A DNA stretch of 44,918 nucleotides from a virus, in the IMG/VR virus record IMGVR_UViG_3300020180_000032, positions 1-44,918 of that record. One strand, given 5' to 3'. The notes beneath the pieces are model-generated. The model was not told the DNA's origin. It did no database searches and worked only from the letters and a program-made list of their open reading frames with translations. Of the stretch, positions 7,539-17,191 are shown in pieces (within the stretch, counting starts at the first letter, position 1; each line of letters opens with the position of its first letter). The position numbers and the translations under genes were made by a program.

Positions 7539-8063
7539 ATGCCTAATGTTGACAATCCGCATGGCCTCAATCTTCTCGGCCGCACTTTGGCTGGAGGATT
7601 ACCGACCATCGAGAGTTTTAACAAGGCCGTAGGCTACGGCACCGCCATTTTTATCGGCGATGCTGTAGCCCGCGCGGCCGACGGGTCGATCGATAAAGCG
7701 ATCACGCCCGGCACCACCAATTACAGCGGCGTTGCGCTCAACCACGGCGCCGCCTCCACAGCGACAGCACATCTCGTTGTTACGTCTCCCGATTCGCTGT
7801 TCGAGTGCCAGGATAATAACGACACAGATGGGTTCGCTGCCGTTGACATGGGCCTCAATGTCAATCTGGAATTGAACGCAGGTTCGGCTTCCACCCAACT
7901 CTCGGGGCACGAACTGGACGAATCGACGGCCGCTGGAACAGCCACGCTCGATGTTAAATTGCTTCGGCTCTTTGGGAACCCGAACAACGATTACGGGGCG
8001 TTCGGCCGCTACGAAATCGTGTTTAATAAGCACCGCATGGCCAACGCCATCGCCGGAATCTAA
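7539..8063 (+). CDS. Head decoration/capsid cement-like protein (174 aa)
   Basis: The start MPNVDNPHGLNLLGRTLAGG is of the type seen in small proteins encoded just upstream of major capsid proteins. The rest is beta-rich and Ala/Thr/Gly-rich, with a FIGDAVARAADGSIDKA segment common to decoration proteins. A CCAGGAG ribosome-binding site lies about 10 bases upstream of the ATG. It would stabilise the expanded capsid shell. Assignment is by resemblance and position. Confidence 0.7.
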   Translation: MPNVDNPHGLNLLGRTLAGGLPTIESFNKAVGYGTAIFIGDAVARAADGSIDKAITPGTTNYSGVALNHGAASTATAHLVVTSPDSLFECQDNNDTDGFAAVDMGLNVNLELNAGSASTQLSGHELDESTAAGTATLDVKLLRLFGNPNNDYGAFGRYEIVFNKHRMANAIAGI

Positions 8064-8087
8064 GGAAAGGAATCAGAGAGAACCCAT

Positions 8088-9005
8088 ATGATTATTCGTG
8101 GCGCATTTTCCGATTTCTATATGACAACCATGCTCCCCGCCCTTCGGGGCGTGGTGTCGGCGCGGTACAAAGAGTACCCGACCCAGTGGGACCAGATTTT
8201 CGACGTGCAGACCAGCAACCGGAGCATCGAACAGATGTCGGAATTTTCCGGCGTCGGCCAGTTCTCCACCATCGGCGAAGGTCAGGCCGTGCGATTCGAC
8301 ACACCGATCCAGGGCTTCGACAAAACGTTTACGCACACCCGCTACGGATTGGGCATCCAGACCAGCGAGGATGCGGTCGAGGACGACAAGTTCTCGCTGA
8401 TCATGAAATCCCACGCGGATCTTGCGGTGTCGGCCCGAGACACACAAGAGATCGATGCCGCATCGACGATCAACAACGGGACCAGCGCGTCGTACCTTGG
8501 CCCGGACGGCAAGGCCCTGTTCGCGACGGATCACCCCCTTTACAAGGCGGGTGGCACCCAGAGCAATCTGGGTACGGCCGCCGATTTGGACATTGTGTCG
8601 CTGCAGATCGCACTCACCGACTACCGGACCCAGAAAGACCCAGCTGGCCGGATCATCAACGTGCCCTGCCAGAAACTCGTTGTCGCACCGTCGAACGAGT
8701 GGGTTGCCATCGAAATCACCAAGAGCTCGATGCGGCCCGACACCAGCAACAACGCAGTTAACGCTCTGAAGTTCGGATCGAAAGGAATGCCCACGCCGTT
8801 CGTGTGGAACTACCTCACCGATCCGGACGCATGGGGCTTGTTCGCGCCGCCGGCCGATACCGGCTTGGTGTGGTTCTGGCGTCGGAAGCCCTACTCGAAA
8901 CAATGGGCAGAAGAGGCAACCGAGACAGGCAACTACGCTCTCCGCTATAAGAAGTCCCACGGCTGGTACAGCTTCTACGGCACGTACTGGAACTCGGGCG
9001 CCTAA
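8088..9005 (+). CDS. Major capsid protein (305 aa)
   Basis: The size and sequence style match HK97-fold capsid proteins of the Mu gpT-like type. An N-terminal helix is followed by a beta-rich body with GKALFATDHPLYKAGGT near 141-157 (the typical LF-x-x-x-HP segment), then a conserved LVVAPSNEW segment near 201-209. The C-terminus is aromatic. It follows the decoration gene and ends just before a strong terminator, as expected for the most abundant virion protein. The ATG at 8088 has a weak ribosome-binding site. Confidence 0.88.
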   Translation: MIIRGAFSDFYMTTMLPALRGVVSARYKEYPTQWDQIFDVQTSNRSIEQMSEFSGVGQFSTIGEGQAVRFDTPIQGFDKTFTHTRYGLGIQTSEDAVEDDKFSLIMKSHADLAVSARDTQEIDAASTINNGTSASYLGPDGKALFATDHPLYKAGGTQSNLGTAADLDIVSLQIALTDYRTQKDPAGRIINVPCQKLVVAPSNEWVAIEITKSSMRPDTSNNAVNALKFGSKGMPTPFVWNYLTDPDAWGLFAPPADTGLVWFWRRKPYSKQWAEEATETGNYALRYKKSHGWYSFYGTYWNSGA

Positions 9006-9013
9006 ACCCCAAA

Positions 9014-9050
9014 CGGGGCCAGATAGACAAGCTGGCCCCGAACCCTTTTT
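9014..9050 (+). terminator. Rho-independent terminator after the capsid gene
   Basis: A 9-bp GC-rich stem (9014-9022 CGGGGCCAG with 9032-9040) has a 9-base loop and is followed by a T run at 9046-9050. It lies 8 bases after the capsid stop and would reduce transcription into the tail genes. Confidence 0.85.
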
Positions 9051-9062
9051 GAGGAGACTTTG

Positions 9063-9512
9063 ATGCCACGATCTTTGATGCACATTCCCCGGAGCGGACC
9101 GGGCCCAGACGGCGGAATCGTTACCCAGCGATATCTTCACCGGCAATTTCTTTTGAACGGGACCCAACCTGCGACGGCAGGAAATTATGGGACCTGCTTT
9201 TTCACACCTCGCGATGGAACGTATGAACTGATCGCTATTTATGAGCGGCATGCAACGGCAGGCAATGACGCGGGAGCGGTTACTGGAATGCTCAAGAAGG
9301 TGCCGAGCGGCACGGCGGCGGCATCCGGAACCGATATGCTGAGCGCCGGAATGGACCTGAAAGCAACGGCAGACACGCTGCAGGCGGGATCGTTGAGCGC
9401 GACTGCGGCCAACCTGCAACTCGACATTGGAGATTCCGCGGCGTTTGTGCTTACCGGCACGCCTACGGCAGCGGCTGGCTTGTTCGTGGAAACGTACTGG
9501 AAGCGGGTCTAA
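9063..9512 (+). CDS. Small structural protein, unrecognised (149 aa)
   Basis: ATG 9063 lies after GAGGAG at 9051-9056; I prefer it to a TTG one codon earlier. The C-terminal half is beta-rich, with Ala/Gly/Thr, of the style AATANLQLDIGDSAAFVLTGTPTA seen in phage structural proteins. The N-terminus is aromatic and basic. Its position after the capsid gene suggests a head-surface or head-tail component. The stop is in a TAATG overlap with the next gene. Confidence 0.6.
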   Translation: MPRSLMHIPRSGPGPDGGIVTQRYLHRQFLLNGTQPATAGNYGTCFFTPRDGTYELIAIYERHATAGNDAGAVTGMLKKVPSGTAAASGTDMLSAGMDLKATADTLQAGSLSATAANLQLDIGDSAAFVLTGTPTAAAGLFVETYWKRV

Positions 9513-9856
9513 TGCCGAGTTTCAGCCGAACTGCGACAGTGACGATTGCGAGCGGCCAGAGCCTTTCGGCGGCCGTAGCGCTGGGCGCTGGCGTGCCGCT
9601 GGCTATGCAGATCCCGGCAGCGATCACGGGCACAGAGTTGACGGTGCAAGGAAGCCTGGACGGGATCACGTACACCGACATCTTTGACAGCGGTGTTGAG
9701 TTGTCGATTCCGGTACTGGCAAGTCAAAACGTGGTGTTGCCCGCAACCGCTTTGGCTGGATTCTCGTACTTCAAGTTCCGCAGCGGAACGGCATCCGTAC
9801 CGACGAACCAAGGGGCTGATAGAACGCTGGTGTTGCACAACCGGGTCGATTTTTAA
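9512..9856 (+). CDS. Small beta-rich structural protein (114 aa)
   Basis: The whole protein is predicted beta from its alternating pattern (VTIASGQSLSAAVALGAGVP, QGSLDGITYTDIFDSG, NQGADRTLVLHNRV). It resembles phage proteins with carbohydrate-binding or decoration-type beta sandwiches, but no family can be fixed. The start is in a TAATG overlap. It is followed after 9 bases by the first signal-peptide gene. Confidence 0.6.
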   Translation: MPSFSRTATVTIASGQSLSAAVALGAGVPLAMQIPAAITGTELTVQGSLDGITYTDIFDSGVELSIPVLASQNVVLPATALAGFSYFKFRSGTASVPTNQGADRTLVLHNRVDF

Positions 9857-9865
9857 GGAGATTGT

Positions 9866-11047
9866 ATGAACCGATTCACTTTGGCGCTGCTTTGTGCAGC
9901 GCCCTTTGTTTTTGCGCAGCCTTGGTTTGACAGCGGCAACGCGAAGAAGATCCAGGGTCGGCCGGTTTCGGCGACGGCTCCGACTAACGGCGAAACGCTG
10001 GTTTACAATTCCACCACGAAAACATGGGGTCCAGGCGCCGGTTCGGCAGCGGCACCGGCGGCCGGCACCGGCATATCGGTGGCGGGATCGACTGTCTCCA
10101 TTGACACCACCCTCACCGCGACAAGACCTGTGGTGCAGGCGGGCGCTGATGAGGTGTGTACGGACGCTGGCGGCGATGACACGTATGTGTGCACGCTTGC
10201 ATATCCGCTCGCAGCTTATCCCGCTGGCAAATGTTTTTCGCTCATCGTGACTACGGGGAACACTGGCACGGCAAGTGTGAATATGGGGCCGAGCGTCGTG
10301 AGTGTGTTCAAGGCAACTGGCGCGGCATTGTCGGACGGCGACATTGTAGCCAGTGGCGCAATTAATAGAGTTTGTTACGATGGCGCGGCCATGCGTCTCG
10401 CCGGTGGTGGAACATCGGTTTCCGCAACTCCTCCATACCTGACCATTGGAGGAATTCCGTATACTTCCGACGGATTTGCCGTTACATTACCCCCAACAAC
10501 GGGTTGGACCGCTGATAATTGCGGGGCCTGCACATTTACGACGAGCGGATTTAACGGCGCGATATTATTGGTTGGCGGAACGGCAAACCCAGCCATATTC
10601 AGCCAAACGCGAGCAATTGGTGCGACGAGAACTTTAATCGCAAAAATTGCCATGAGTGGGAATGCAAGTTCTTCAAGTACGAGCGCTTGCGGAATCGGCG
10701 TCGTGAACACCGCGCTAACGAAATATAGAATTCTAGGTCCGTTTGTCAGTAATACCGCTGCCGGAATCACTGATCTTTCTTTTGATCCGAACGCGACGTC
10801 GTTTAACTTTGAATCACCAATCGGTCCGGGTGATGGAACCACCGTTCTGAAGATTGTCATCGGCACAAACTACACAGCAAGTGTCAGCAATGACGGCGGG
10901 TTGAATTTTCAAGACGTGTACACAGCAACGTATTCCACTATCTTTGGTGGGGTCGTAGCCAACACCGATCTGTGGACGTTCACCAGCAAAACGAACGGGC
11001 AGGGATTTGCCACAAAGTGCACTTTGCTTTCCTGGAGCGCGGCCTAA
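9866..11047 (+). CDS. Tail-fibre-like protein with Sec signal peptide (393 aa)
   Basis: The N-terminus has a Lys/Arg-poor but clear signal peptide: MNR, a hydrophobic core to about residue 15, then VFA before Gln-Pro at about 17-19. After it come a low-complexity stalk (SATAPTNGETLVYNSTTKTW) and a fibre-type module (FKATGAALSDGDIVASGAIN, then a YDG motif), as in many phage tail fibres. A beta-rich C-terminal domain ends the protein. The mature part has eight cysteines, compatible with disulfides formed outside the cytoplasm. A good GGAG site precedes the ATG. A secreted fibre is unusual for a phage. Confidence 0.75.
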   Translation: MNRFTLALLCAAPFVFAQPWFDSGNAKKIQGRPVSATAPTNGETLVYNSTTKTWGPGAGSAAAPAAGTGISVAGSTVSIDTTLTATRPVVQAGADEVCTDAGGDDTYVCTLAYPLAAYPAGKCFSLIVTTGNTGTASVNMGPSVVSVFKATGAALSDGDIVASGAINRVCYDGAAMRLAGGGTSVSATPPYLTIGGIPYTSDGFAVTLPPTTGWTADNCGACTFTTSGFNGAILLVGGTANPAIFSQTRAIGATRTLIAKIAMSGNASSSSTSACGIGVVNTALTKYRILGPFVSNTAAGITDLSFDPNATSFNFESPIGPGDGTTVLKIVIGTNYTASVSNDGGLNFQDVYTATYSTIFGGVVANTDLWTFTSKTNGQGFATKCTLLSWSAA

Positions 11048-14000
11048 ATGCGATTCCTGCTACTGATTTTGTCCGTTTGCATCTACGCGCAGCCAACGGT
11101 AACGTGCACCGGGACAGACGCGCAGGGGGAACCGCGCGGTGCAAATTACATCGGTTCGACCTACGCGCAAATCAACTGCACGATTTCCGGCACTCCGTAC
11201 TATTCTTGGGTCGAATATGGAACATCGACCGGGGTTTATCCAGACCGGACGAAAACAGTGTCAAACATGGAGGGAAATGGTCAAACTCCCTCTGTACAAA
11301 TTCGTCTGGCCATGGGAGGACTGAAGGCCAGTACATTGTATTATGTGCGGGCTGGGGCGCAGCCAAACATCAACAACAGAACTGGAGCGGGTTATTCCGC
11401 CGAGTTCACTTTCACAACATTGGCCGAAAGTGCCGTTAGTCCGCCATATCCAACTATGGCCACGCCGTATACACCCGGAGCCATAAATACTGCCGGATAT
11501 ACGGTTGTACTTTTGAAACGTTGCACCTCAGGATTTGCATGTGCTGACGGCGCGGTTGCATCCTTAGGAATTCTGAATGAGGCGACGTTACAAGAAATAT
11601 ATAACGCGGCCACATACACAAATGGAACATTAATTCAGGCTCCCGTTGGGTTGGACACAAATGTCGAGTTTGTCGCCGCCGATGGAAACCGGGGATATAA
11701 CCTGCCGAGCAAAGCGGTGCAAGCAGGTAAGTCCGGGATAGACGATGCCACCCATAATTGGATTGTCACGGAAACCGCGGGCTGCGATACAACAGCGAAT
11801 TTCCCGCCGTTCGGAAGCCGGATTGATCCTACTTTCGCTGGGAAAACGTGGACTCTCAGGGCAACAACTCCGTCAAGTCGCGGCCAGCATTTTGAGGCCC
11901 CCAGCAATGCTGGGATAACGCACCATTATGCGTTTCGCTGCCTTAACCTGGAAACTCCCACGCCTGGAGCAACGGAGGCGAACCCATTCACGTTTAAGCA
12001 CGCGATCTATATCTCGCAAAACGCCCTGCCCGAACCGAATCTCAAATACTTTATTATCGATCGAGTCATCGTAGCCGGAACCACAGCGACGGGGCCGAAG
12101 CGTCAATATGGCGGCCTACATTCCGGCGCGGCATACACTTCGATTATTGGCTCCGACGTGAGAACGGGCATCTGGTTGCAGTGGCAGATGCCCACAGCGT
12201 CGATAACGATAGGTGGGACCGGAAACAGAACAATAACGCTCGGGTCCGGCAGTGGCGCCGAGATGAAAGTTACGGCGACATCAAATGTCCTGGGTTGCTC
12301 CAGTGGTGCAGTCGCCGTTGTAACCAGTTTGGGTGCAACCGGGAAATGGGTGCTGGCCATGACGCCAAGTGGGTGCAAGTTTTACTACAGCGCCGCTGCC
12401 GTTACGTTGTCTTCCTGTACAAATTGTACGGGATCATCTTTCGCCGGGGATCCCGATGTGGAAACAATCGCTATAGATGAGTTCCCATATTCCCGTGGGA
12501 CATTTTCAAGCGCAGGGGCCATGTCGCTCACTTACACAGCATCCGGTTTCGCCAGTCTTGGCGCGCCAACGTGGGGTGGAGGATCTTACGATTTGGCATT
12601 CGGCATAGAGGTGGGGTCCTACGACGTCGGACCGTTCACAATTCAAAACAATTACGTTGAGACGCCTGGGATTGGGTTTTACCTGGACTCCGGTTACGGT
12701 GGGTACGCCTACGACACGGTAAATGGGCTAACAAGAATGAACTGGTTCAATTTGCCCCCGCAATATCAGTGGAACCACGCATCGACAAACGGCCGGAATT
12801 ACAAGAACAGGCAGCACTGGGAAATAAAACGCGGTCGTCAATGGCTGGTAGTCGGGAATAGGTTTACGGGACTGACAGCCGAGACCAACGCGGGGCCGTC
12901 CATATTTCTATCCGGTCGCCCAAACTATTTGCCTAACATCGGCAATATGATCGCCGACATTGAGATCCGATCAAATGTGATTGCCCATGCCCCGCAGGGT
13001 TGGGACTGTTCCGTGAACAATCCGCGTTCAGCCGACCCGGTACCGAACGCAAGGATTTGGTTTCACAACAATTCCCTGTACTCGATCAATTCCTTTTTGC
13101 ATTCAGCGCCATCGGGGTCGAAGCTGAATTCCTCCTATTACGCGGCGTTTTCCGCGTGCCAGGATGTACGCATTAACAACAATACCCACGGACTGTCCGT
13201 CGGGCTCGGGCCGGTTATTTCTTTGATCGGCGGCGATGACCTTCGCGGCGGTAAACATGCCGTTACTGACAATGTGTTTTACGCGTCGAAAGGCGATTCC
13301 GGGTGTTCCAGGTTTCTTTTGATCAATGATTCGACTGCAATTAATACAACATACCCCAGTCTGCCCGCAGTGTCTGGCGCGGACGCAAAGGCGATTTGGG
13401 ACAGTTATTTTGCATCAGTCGCTGGCGGTGTGGTTACCGCTACCAATATTTTCTCGAACAATGTCATGGTCGGCGGGAAGTGTTCCGTCGATGCAAGCAA
13501 TATCACGGATCTATCGCAAGCTGACACAACGGCACTCGCATCCGCATGGAAAACCGGGAACTTATGGCCAGCGGGAAATACATTGGCTTTGCGCGAATCC
13601 GCGGCGGGATTCTCCACGGCCACGAATTCCATGTTGCCGGCATCCCCGTACTATCGGGCGTCGGCAAACAAATTTAATGCCATCGGACACAATCCGCAGG
13701 TGTTGACCCAAGAGATGGGTATCGTCACCGGCATCAGTATCTCGCCGGGAGCTACGTTCGTGACTGCCACCTATTTGGCCCCCGATACGCGGGCGTGCCG
13801 GTTGGACGTCACTGCCAATGGCGGGACTACTTGGAGCAGCACCACCGACGCGGGTGGGTCGCCCTACCGGGTGACCAGCGTGGCAGGGCTTTTGGTTTCG
13901 ACGGCGTACACGTGGCGGTTGCTCTGCTACTACCAACAGCTCAACGACGGCCGTCAGTGGGATGATTGGGCTACCAGCCAAATCACGGCGGGCAGTACCT

Positions 14001-14323
14001 CAACCCTTGCTTCCTCGGGTGGGTCTCGCACGGTCACCTATGTTCTGCCGGCCGTGACCGGGGCGAGCAAATATCAGATTGTGTTCACACTGGCAGACGG
14101 GACTACGTCCACGGCGACGTCCTGCACGGCATCACCGTGCACAGTTACATTTCCAGCGACGGCGGTTTTGATGCGGCCTAATATCTTGAGCGCGGCGGAC
14201 GCCGTACTTTTGACCGGAAGTTTGATCGCGGTTACACCAGGAACCGGCGGAGCGCCTTTAATCGCTTGGTCCGATTTAACTAACGCATGGAGCATGTACA
14301 CAGGAGCATGGAGCGCATTATGA
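11048..14323 (+). CDS. Large secreted fibre/beta-helix protein (1091 aa)
   Basis: The signal peptide is MRF, a hydrophobic run of about ten residues, then IYA before Gln-Pro. Next comes a fibronectin-III-like domain (about 15-125: WVEYGTSTGVY, GLKASTLYYVRAGA, FTFTT). A long central region shows strand-turn repeats ending in NN or NS (IRSNVIAHAPQG, IWFHNNSLYSI, DVRINNNTHG), which suggest a parallel beta-helix. The C-terminal region has one or two further Fn-III-like domains. There are about eighteen cysteines, several in close pairs. It starts with no gap after the previous stop (TAAATG). A receptor-binding, glycan-binding or depolymerising role is plausible, but catalytic residues are not identified. 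Confidence 0.7.
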   Translation: MRFLLLILSVCIYAQPTVTCTGTDAQGEPRGANYIGSTYAQINCTISGTPYYSWVEYGTSTGVYPDRTKTVSNMEGNGQTPSVQIRLAMGGLKASTLYYVRAGAQPNINNRTGAGYSAEFTFTTLAESAVSPPYPTMATPYTPGAINTAGYTVVLLKRCTSGFACADGAVASLGILNEATLQEIYNAATYTNGTLIQAPVGLDTNVEFVAADGNRGYNLPSKAVQAGKSGIDDATHNWIVTETAGCDTTANFPPFGSRIDPTFAGKTWTLRATTPSSRGQHFEAPSNAGITHHYAFRCLNLETPTPGATEANPFTFKHAIYISQNALPEPNLKYFIIDRVIVAGTTATGPKRQYGGLHSGAAYTSIIGSDVRTGIWLQWQMPTASITIGGTGNRTITLGSGSGAEMKVTATSNVLGCSSGAVAVVTSLGATGKWVLAMTPSGCKFYYSAAAVTLSSCTNCTGSSFAGDPDVETIAIDEFPYSRGTFSSAGAMSLTYTASGFASLGAPTWGGGSYDLAFGIEVGSYDVGPFTIQNNYVETPGIGFYLDSGYGGYAYDTVNGLTRMNWFNLPPQYQWNHASTNGRNYKNRQHWEIKRGRQWLVVGNRFTGLTAETNAGPSIFLSGRPNYLPNIGNMIADIEIRSNVIAHAPQGWDCSVNNPRSADPVPNARIWFHNNSLYSINSFLHSAPSGSKLNSSYYAAFSACQDVRINNNTHGLSVGLGPVISLIGGDDLRGGKHAVTDNVFYASKGDSGCSRFLLINDSTAINTTYPSLPAVSGADAKAIWDSYFASVAGGVVTATNIFSNNVMVGGKCSVDASNITDLSQADTTALASAWKTGNLWPAGNTLALRESAAGFSTATNSMLPASPYYRASANKFNAIGHNPQVLTQEMGIVTGISISPGATFVTATYLAPDTRACRLDVTANGGTTWSSTTDAGGSPYRVTSVAGLLVSTAYTWRLLCYYQQLNDGRQWDDWATSQITAGSTSTLASSGGSRTVTYVLPAVTGASKYQIVFTLADGTTSTATSCTASPCTVTFPATAVLMRPNILSAADAVLLTGSLIAVTPGTGGAPLIAWSDLTNAWSMYTGAWSAL

Positions 14324-16611
14324 GATTCATATTATTTCTGACGATTGGCGCTGGGCTATTTGGCCAGTTTGTCACGATTTTGTCGAGCGACACGCCAGCC
14401 GGGTCACTCACCCAACTCAACAAGAAGATGGCCGCGCAGGTTAACGCCGGGGTTCCCAGCGGGGTTTGTACGGCGGGCCTTGATTTTGCATTGAACTCTT
14501 TGACAAACGGGGTGTACATTTGCCCTGCCGGATCATGGGTGTTGTATGCGCCTGCTGCCGGGACAGTTACCAACGCCATGCTGGCCGGGTCCATCGACCT
14601 GACGGCTAAGGTAACTGGCGTCCTGCCGAATGCCAACACGACGGCAGCGACCGCGAATACAGCGTCGGCTATCGTGGCGCGTGATGGAAGCGGGAACTTC
14701 GTCGCAGGGACGGTAACCGCGGCGCTGACAGGCAACGTGACCGGGAACGTTACCGGCACCAGCGGATCGGCAACCGGTAACGCGGGGACATCCACAGCGT
14801 TAGCGGCGAATGGCGCAAACTGTAGCGCGGGGCAGTTCCCGCTTGGCGTGGACGCATCAGGGGCGGTCGAGACATGCACGTCGCTGCCAACGACGGTTGC
14901 CGGTACTGCAAACCAGATTACGGCATCGGCTTCGACGGGGGCTATCACTCTTTCTATCCCGACATCGCCTACGCTGCCAGGTACGACGACTGGCACGTTC
15001 AGCGGTAATCTCACGGGGAATGTAACGGGTAATGCTTCCGGCTCATCTGGTAGCACGACCGGCAACGCGGTGACAGCGACAGCGCTGGCGGCGAATCCAG
15101 CCGATTGCGCGGCAAACAATTTTGCAACGACCATCGCGGCGAACGGTGATTTGACATGCGCGCAGCCGTCTATCAGTGCTGGCGTATCCGGCCTCGCGGC
15201 GAACGTCGCCACGGCGCTCGCAACGCCATCATCGGCCAATCTCCTCGCGGCGCTGACCGATGAGACAGGGACAGGCGCGGCGGTGTTTGGCACTTCTCCG
15301 GCGATCACTACTCCGGCGATAACCGGCCTCCCGACTGGCTCCGGCGTGGCCTCGGCTGCGACAGCATCGACGCTTATGAGTCGCGACGCCAATGCCAACG
15401 CAAGCGCCAACTCATTTATTTATGGGTATGCGACGACGGCAACAGCGGCCGGCACGACTACGCTTACGGTATCCTCGGCCAACCAGCAATTTTTTACAGG
15501 GAGCACGACGCAAACGGTTACGTTGCCAGTGACTTCGACGATGGTTTTGGGCCAGCGTTACGTGATCCAAAATAACTCTACCGGTGTCGTGACAGTTCAG
15601 TCGAGCGGCGCAAACACAGTTACCGCTTTGCCTACGTTAACTTCAGCGACGTTTACCGTTATCCTCACCAGCGGCACTACGGCGGCTTCGTGGTCCTCGA
15701 ATTATGTGGCGGCTGGCGGCGGTGGTGGCTCTCCTGGCGGCTCTGGCACGGAGTTGCAATACCGGAGCGGCGCATCTACATTCGGCGGGCTGGAAAACTC
15801 CAGTAGGCCGAATTCTGGCGAATTGCGCCTTGGTACAACTCCGGCTGCGTCTGCCGATCGCGCTGTGTTTACCGTAGGGACGGCGGCGATTGCGGCCGGA
15901 TCGGCTAACGGGAATATGCTCGGGATTAATGCGCCGAGCGGTTTTGGTGGCGAGATAATTCAAGCGGAGTTAAACGGGGTAAAAGTATTTGGCGTGCATT
16001 CGAACGGCAATATTACCATGAAGGCAGGAAGCTCATTCTTTACAGATATTGGATCTGGTGGCCAGGTAAGCAATGCTGGTCTTATTTTTTCAAGCGCAAG
16101 CGTTGTCTCGACCATACGGAATCATGCTGGAGTTGCAAACAGTGATATGCGAATTATCGGAACCAACGGGACTACCAGTAGCAGGTTTTTTGCTCTCCAA
16201 GGTACCGGCGGTGGGACTCCGACTGATCAACTACGCATCAACGCTGATCAAAAAGCTGTCATGATTGGGCAAACTGCTAATACGACGAGCCTATCAAATA
16301 CAACGCTTTACCTAAGTGATCGCACTGCGACAACTGGAGTAACCCGCACAATGTCAGAAGCGGGCGCGGGGCAGTCTACGACGCCCATGGAAGAATGGCG
16401 GTCATATCACGCCACGCCTGGAAGCGGCACGCTGATAATGTCAATCGCTGGTGACGCAATTCCACAATGGGGAACAATCGCGGAACCAACATGCAACTCC
16501 GCCAATCGAGGCAAACTGGTCATGGTTCAGGGCGGCGCGGGGGTTCAGGACACATTCAGAATCTGCGCAAAAGACGCGGCGGACGCATACGCTTACAGGA
16601 CGATTTACTAA
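14320..16611 (+). CDS. Secreted repetitive tail fibre (763 aa)
   Basis: I chose ATG 14320 because it has GGAG six bases upstream and an ATGA overlap with the previous stop. It also gives a proper signal peptide: MRF, a hydrophobic core, then LFG before Gln-Phe. Earlier in-frame ATGs would bury the signal behind charged residues. The body is Ala/Gly/Thr/Asn-rich with repeats such as LTGNVTGNVTGTSGS and FSGNLTGNVTGNASG typical of trimeric fibre shafts. A later region (about 480-760) looks like a fibre head ending DAYAYRTIY. Eight cysteines are placed mostly as xCxx near repeat ends. Confidence 0.72.
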   Translation: MRFILFLTIGAGLFGQFVTILSSDTPAGSLTQLNKKMAAQVNAGVPSGVCTAGLDFALNSLTNGVYICPAGSWVLYAPAAGTVTNAMLAGSIDLTAKVTGVLPNANTTAATANTASAIVARDGSGNFVAGTVTAALTGNVTGNVTGTSGSATGNAGTSTALAANGANCSAGQFPLGVDASGAVETCTSLPTTVAGTANQITASASTGAITLSIPTSPTLPGTTTGTFSGNLTGNVTGNASGSSGSTTGNAVTATALAANPADCAANNFATTIAANGDLTCAQPSISAGVSGLAANVATALATPSSANLLAALTDETGTGAAVFGTSPAITTPAITGLPTGSGVASAATASTLMSRDANANASANSFIYGYATTATAAGTTTLTVSSANQQFFTGSTTQTVTLPVTSTMVLGQRYVIQNNSTGVVTVQSSGANTVTALPTLTSATFTVILTSGTTAASWSSNYVAAGGGGGSPGGSGTELQYRSGASTFGGLENSSRPNSGELRLGTTPAASADRAVFTVGTAAIAAGSANGNMLGINAPSGFGGEIIQAELNGVKVFGVHSNGNITMKAGSSFFTDIGSGGQVSNAGLIFSSASVVSTIRNHAGVANSDMRIIGTNGTTSSRFFALQGTGGGTPTDQLRINADQKAVMIGQTANTTSLSNTTLYLSDRTATTGVTRTMSEAGAGQSTTPMEEWRSYHATPGSGTLIMSIAGDAIPQWGTIAEPTCNSANRGKLVMVQGGAGVQDTFRICAKDAADAYAYRTIY

Positions 16612-16621
16612 GGACAACACA

Positions 16622-17101
16622 ATGAAATACCTACTATTACTCGCCTCGCTTGCCGTTTACGGCCAAGCCACAATCAATGCTCCGGCTATTACGCTGGACG
16701 CAACGGGATCAACACATGTTCTTGCCTGGATGGCCGGTCAAGGAACAGGCATCACGCAAACACTTGGATCCGATATCTCAGCGGTGGCAACATCAATCAC
16801 CCTTGTGTCCGCGCAGGGCATCGGGGCGTCGGCCGTGATCTCTATCGGCACGGAGCATATTAGTGTCACGAGCAAAGCCGGGAACGTTCTGACGGTGGTC
16901 CGCGGTGCAAACGGTACCACGGCGGCATCGGCGCTTTCCGGCGCTTCGGTAACGGAAATGAAGTACAAAAGCCTGAATCAACTCGGCAAGGATATTATTG
17001 TCGATGCACTACGGAAGATCGTTCGGCAACAAAGTCTGGCAGCGCCTATCGCTACGGCTGAAGCCAACGCGGACGTGGCGACGGTGGCGGCGGTAAAGTA
17101 A
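16622..17101 (+). CDS. Small secreted fibre-associated protein (160 aa)
   Basis: The signal peptide is MKY, a hydrophobic core, then VYG before Gln-Ala. The mature part holds a phage-type beta module (about 50-110: SAVATSITLVSAQGIG, SIGTEHISVTSKAGN, LTVVRGANGTT). The tailspike at 19371 has the same module. The C-terminus is helical. An AAGGA site precedes the ATG at 16622. It is the last gene of the secreted block, followed by 685 gene-free bases. Confidence 0.68.
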   Translation: MKYLLLLASLAVYGQATINAPAITLDATGSTHVLAWMAGQGTGITQTLGSDISAVATSITLVSAQGIGASAVISIGTEHISVTSKAGNVLTVVRGANGTTAASALSGASVTEMKYKSLNQLGKDIIVDALRKIVRQQSLAAPIATAEANADVATVAAVK

Positions 17102-17171
17102 CGCGCTCATCGCGGTAACGCCAACTCCATAACCAGATCTCAGCATTCTTTTTTTTTGCTCTTGTTCCCCA

Positions 17172-17191
17172 TTGATCACCTAGGAAACGGG
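17172..17191 (+). repeat. Diverged direct repeat, left copy
   Basis: TTGATCACC-TAGGAAACGGG matches 17726-17745 at 17 of 20 positions, 554 bases apart, near the two ends of the gene-free stretch. Confidence 0.5.

Noticed and set aside
7566-7576. CAATCTTC near the start of the decoration gene
   Set aside because: The flanking GGG and the -35 element are missing.
8073-9419. Long minus-strand frame opposite the major capsid gene (448 codons)
   Set aside because: Antisense shadow of a high-GC gene; Arg/Gly/Val-rich with no motif or ribosome-binding logic.
14280-15410. Long minus-strand frame opposite the repetitive fibre (376 codons)
   Set aside because: It mirrors the Ala/Thr-rich repeats of the fibre gene and is Val/Pro/Ala low complexity.
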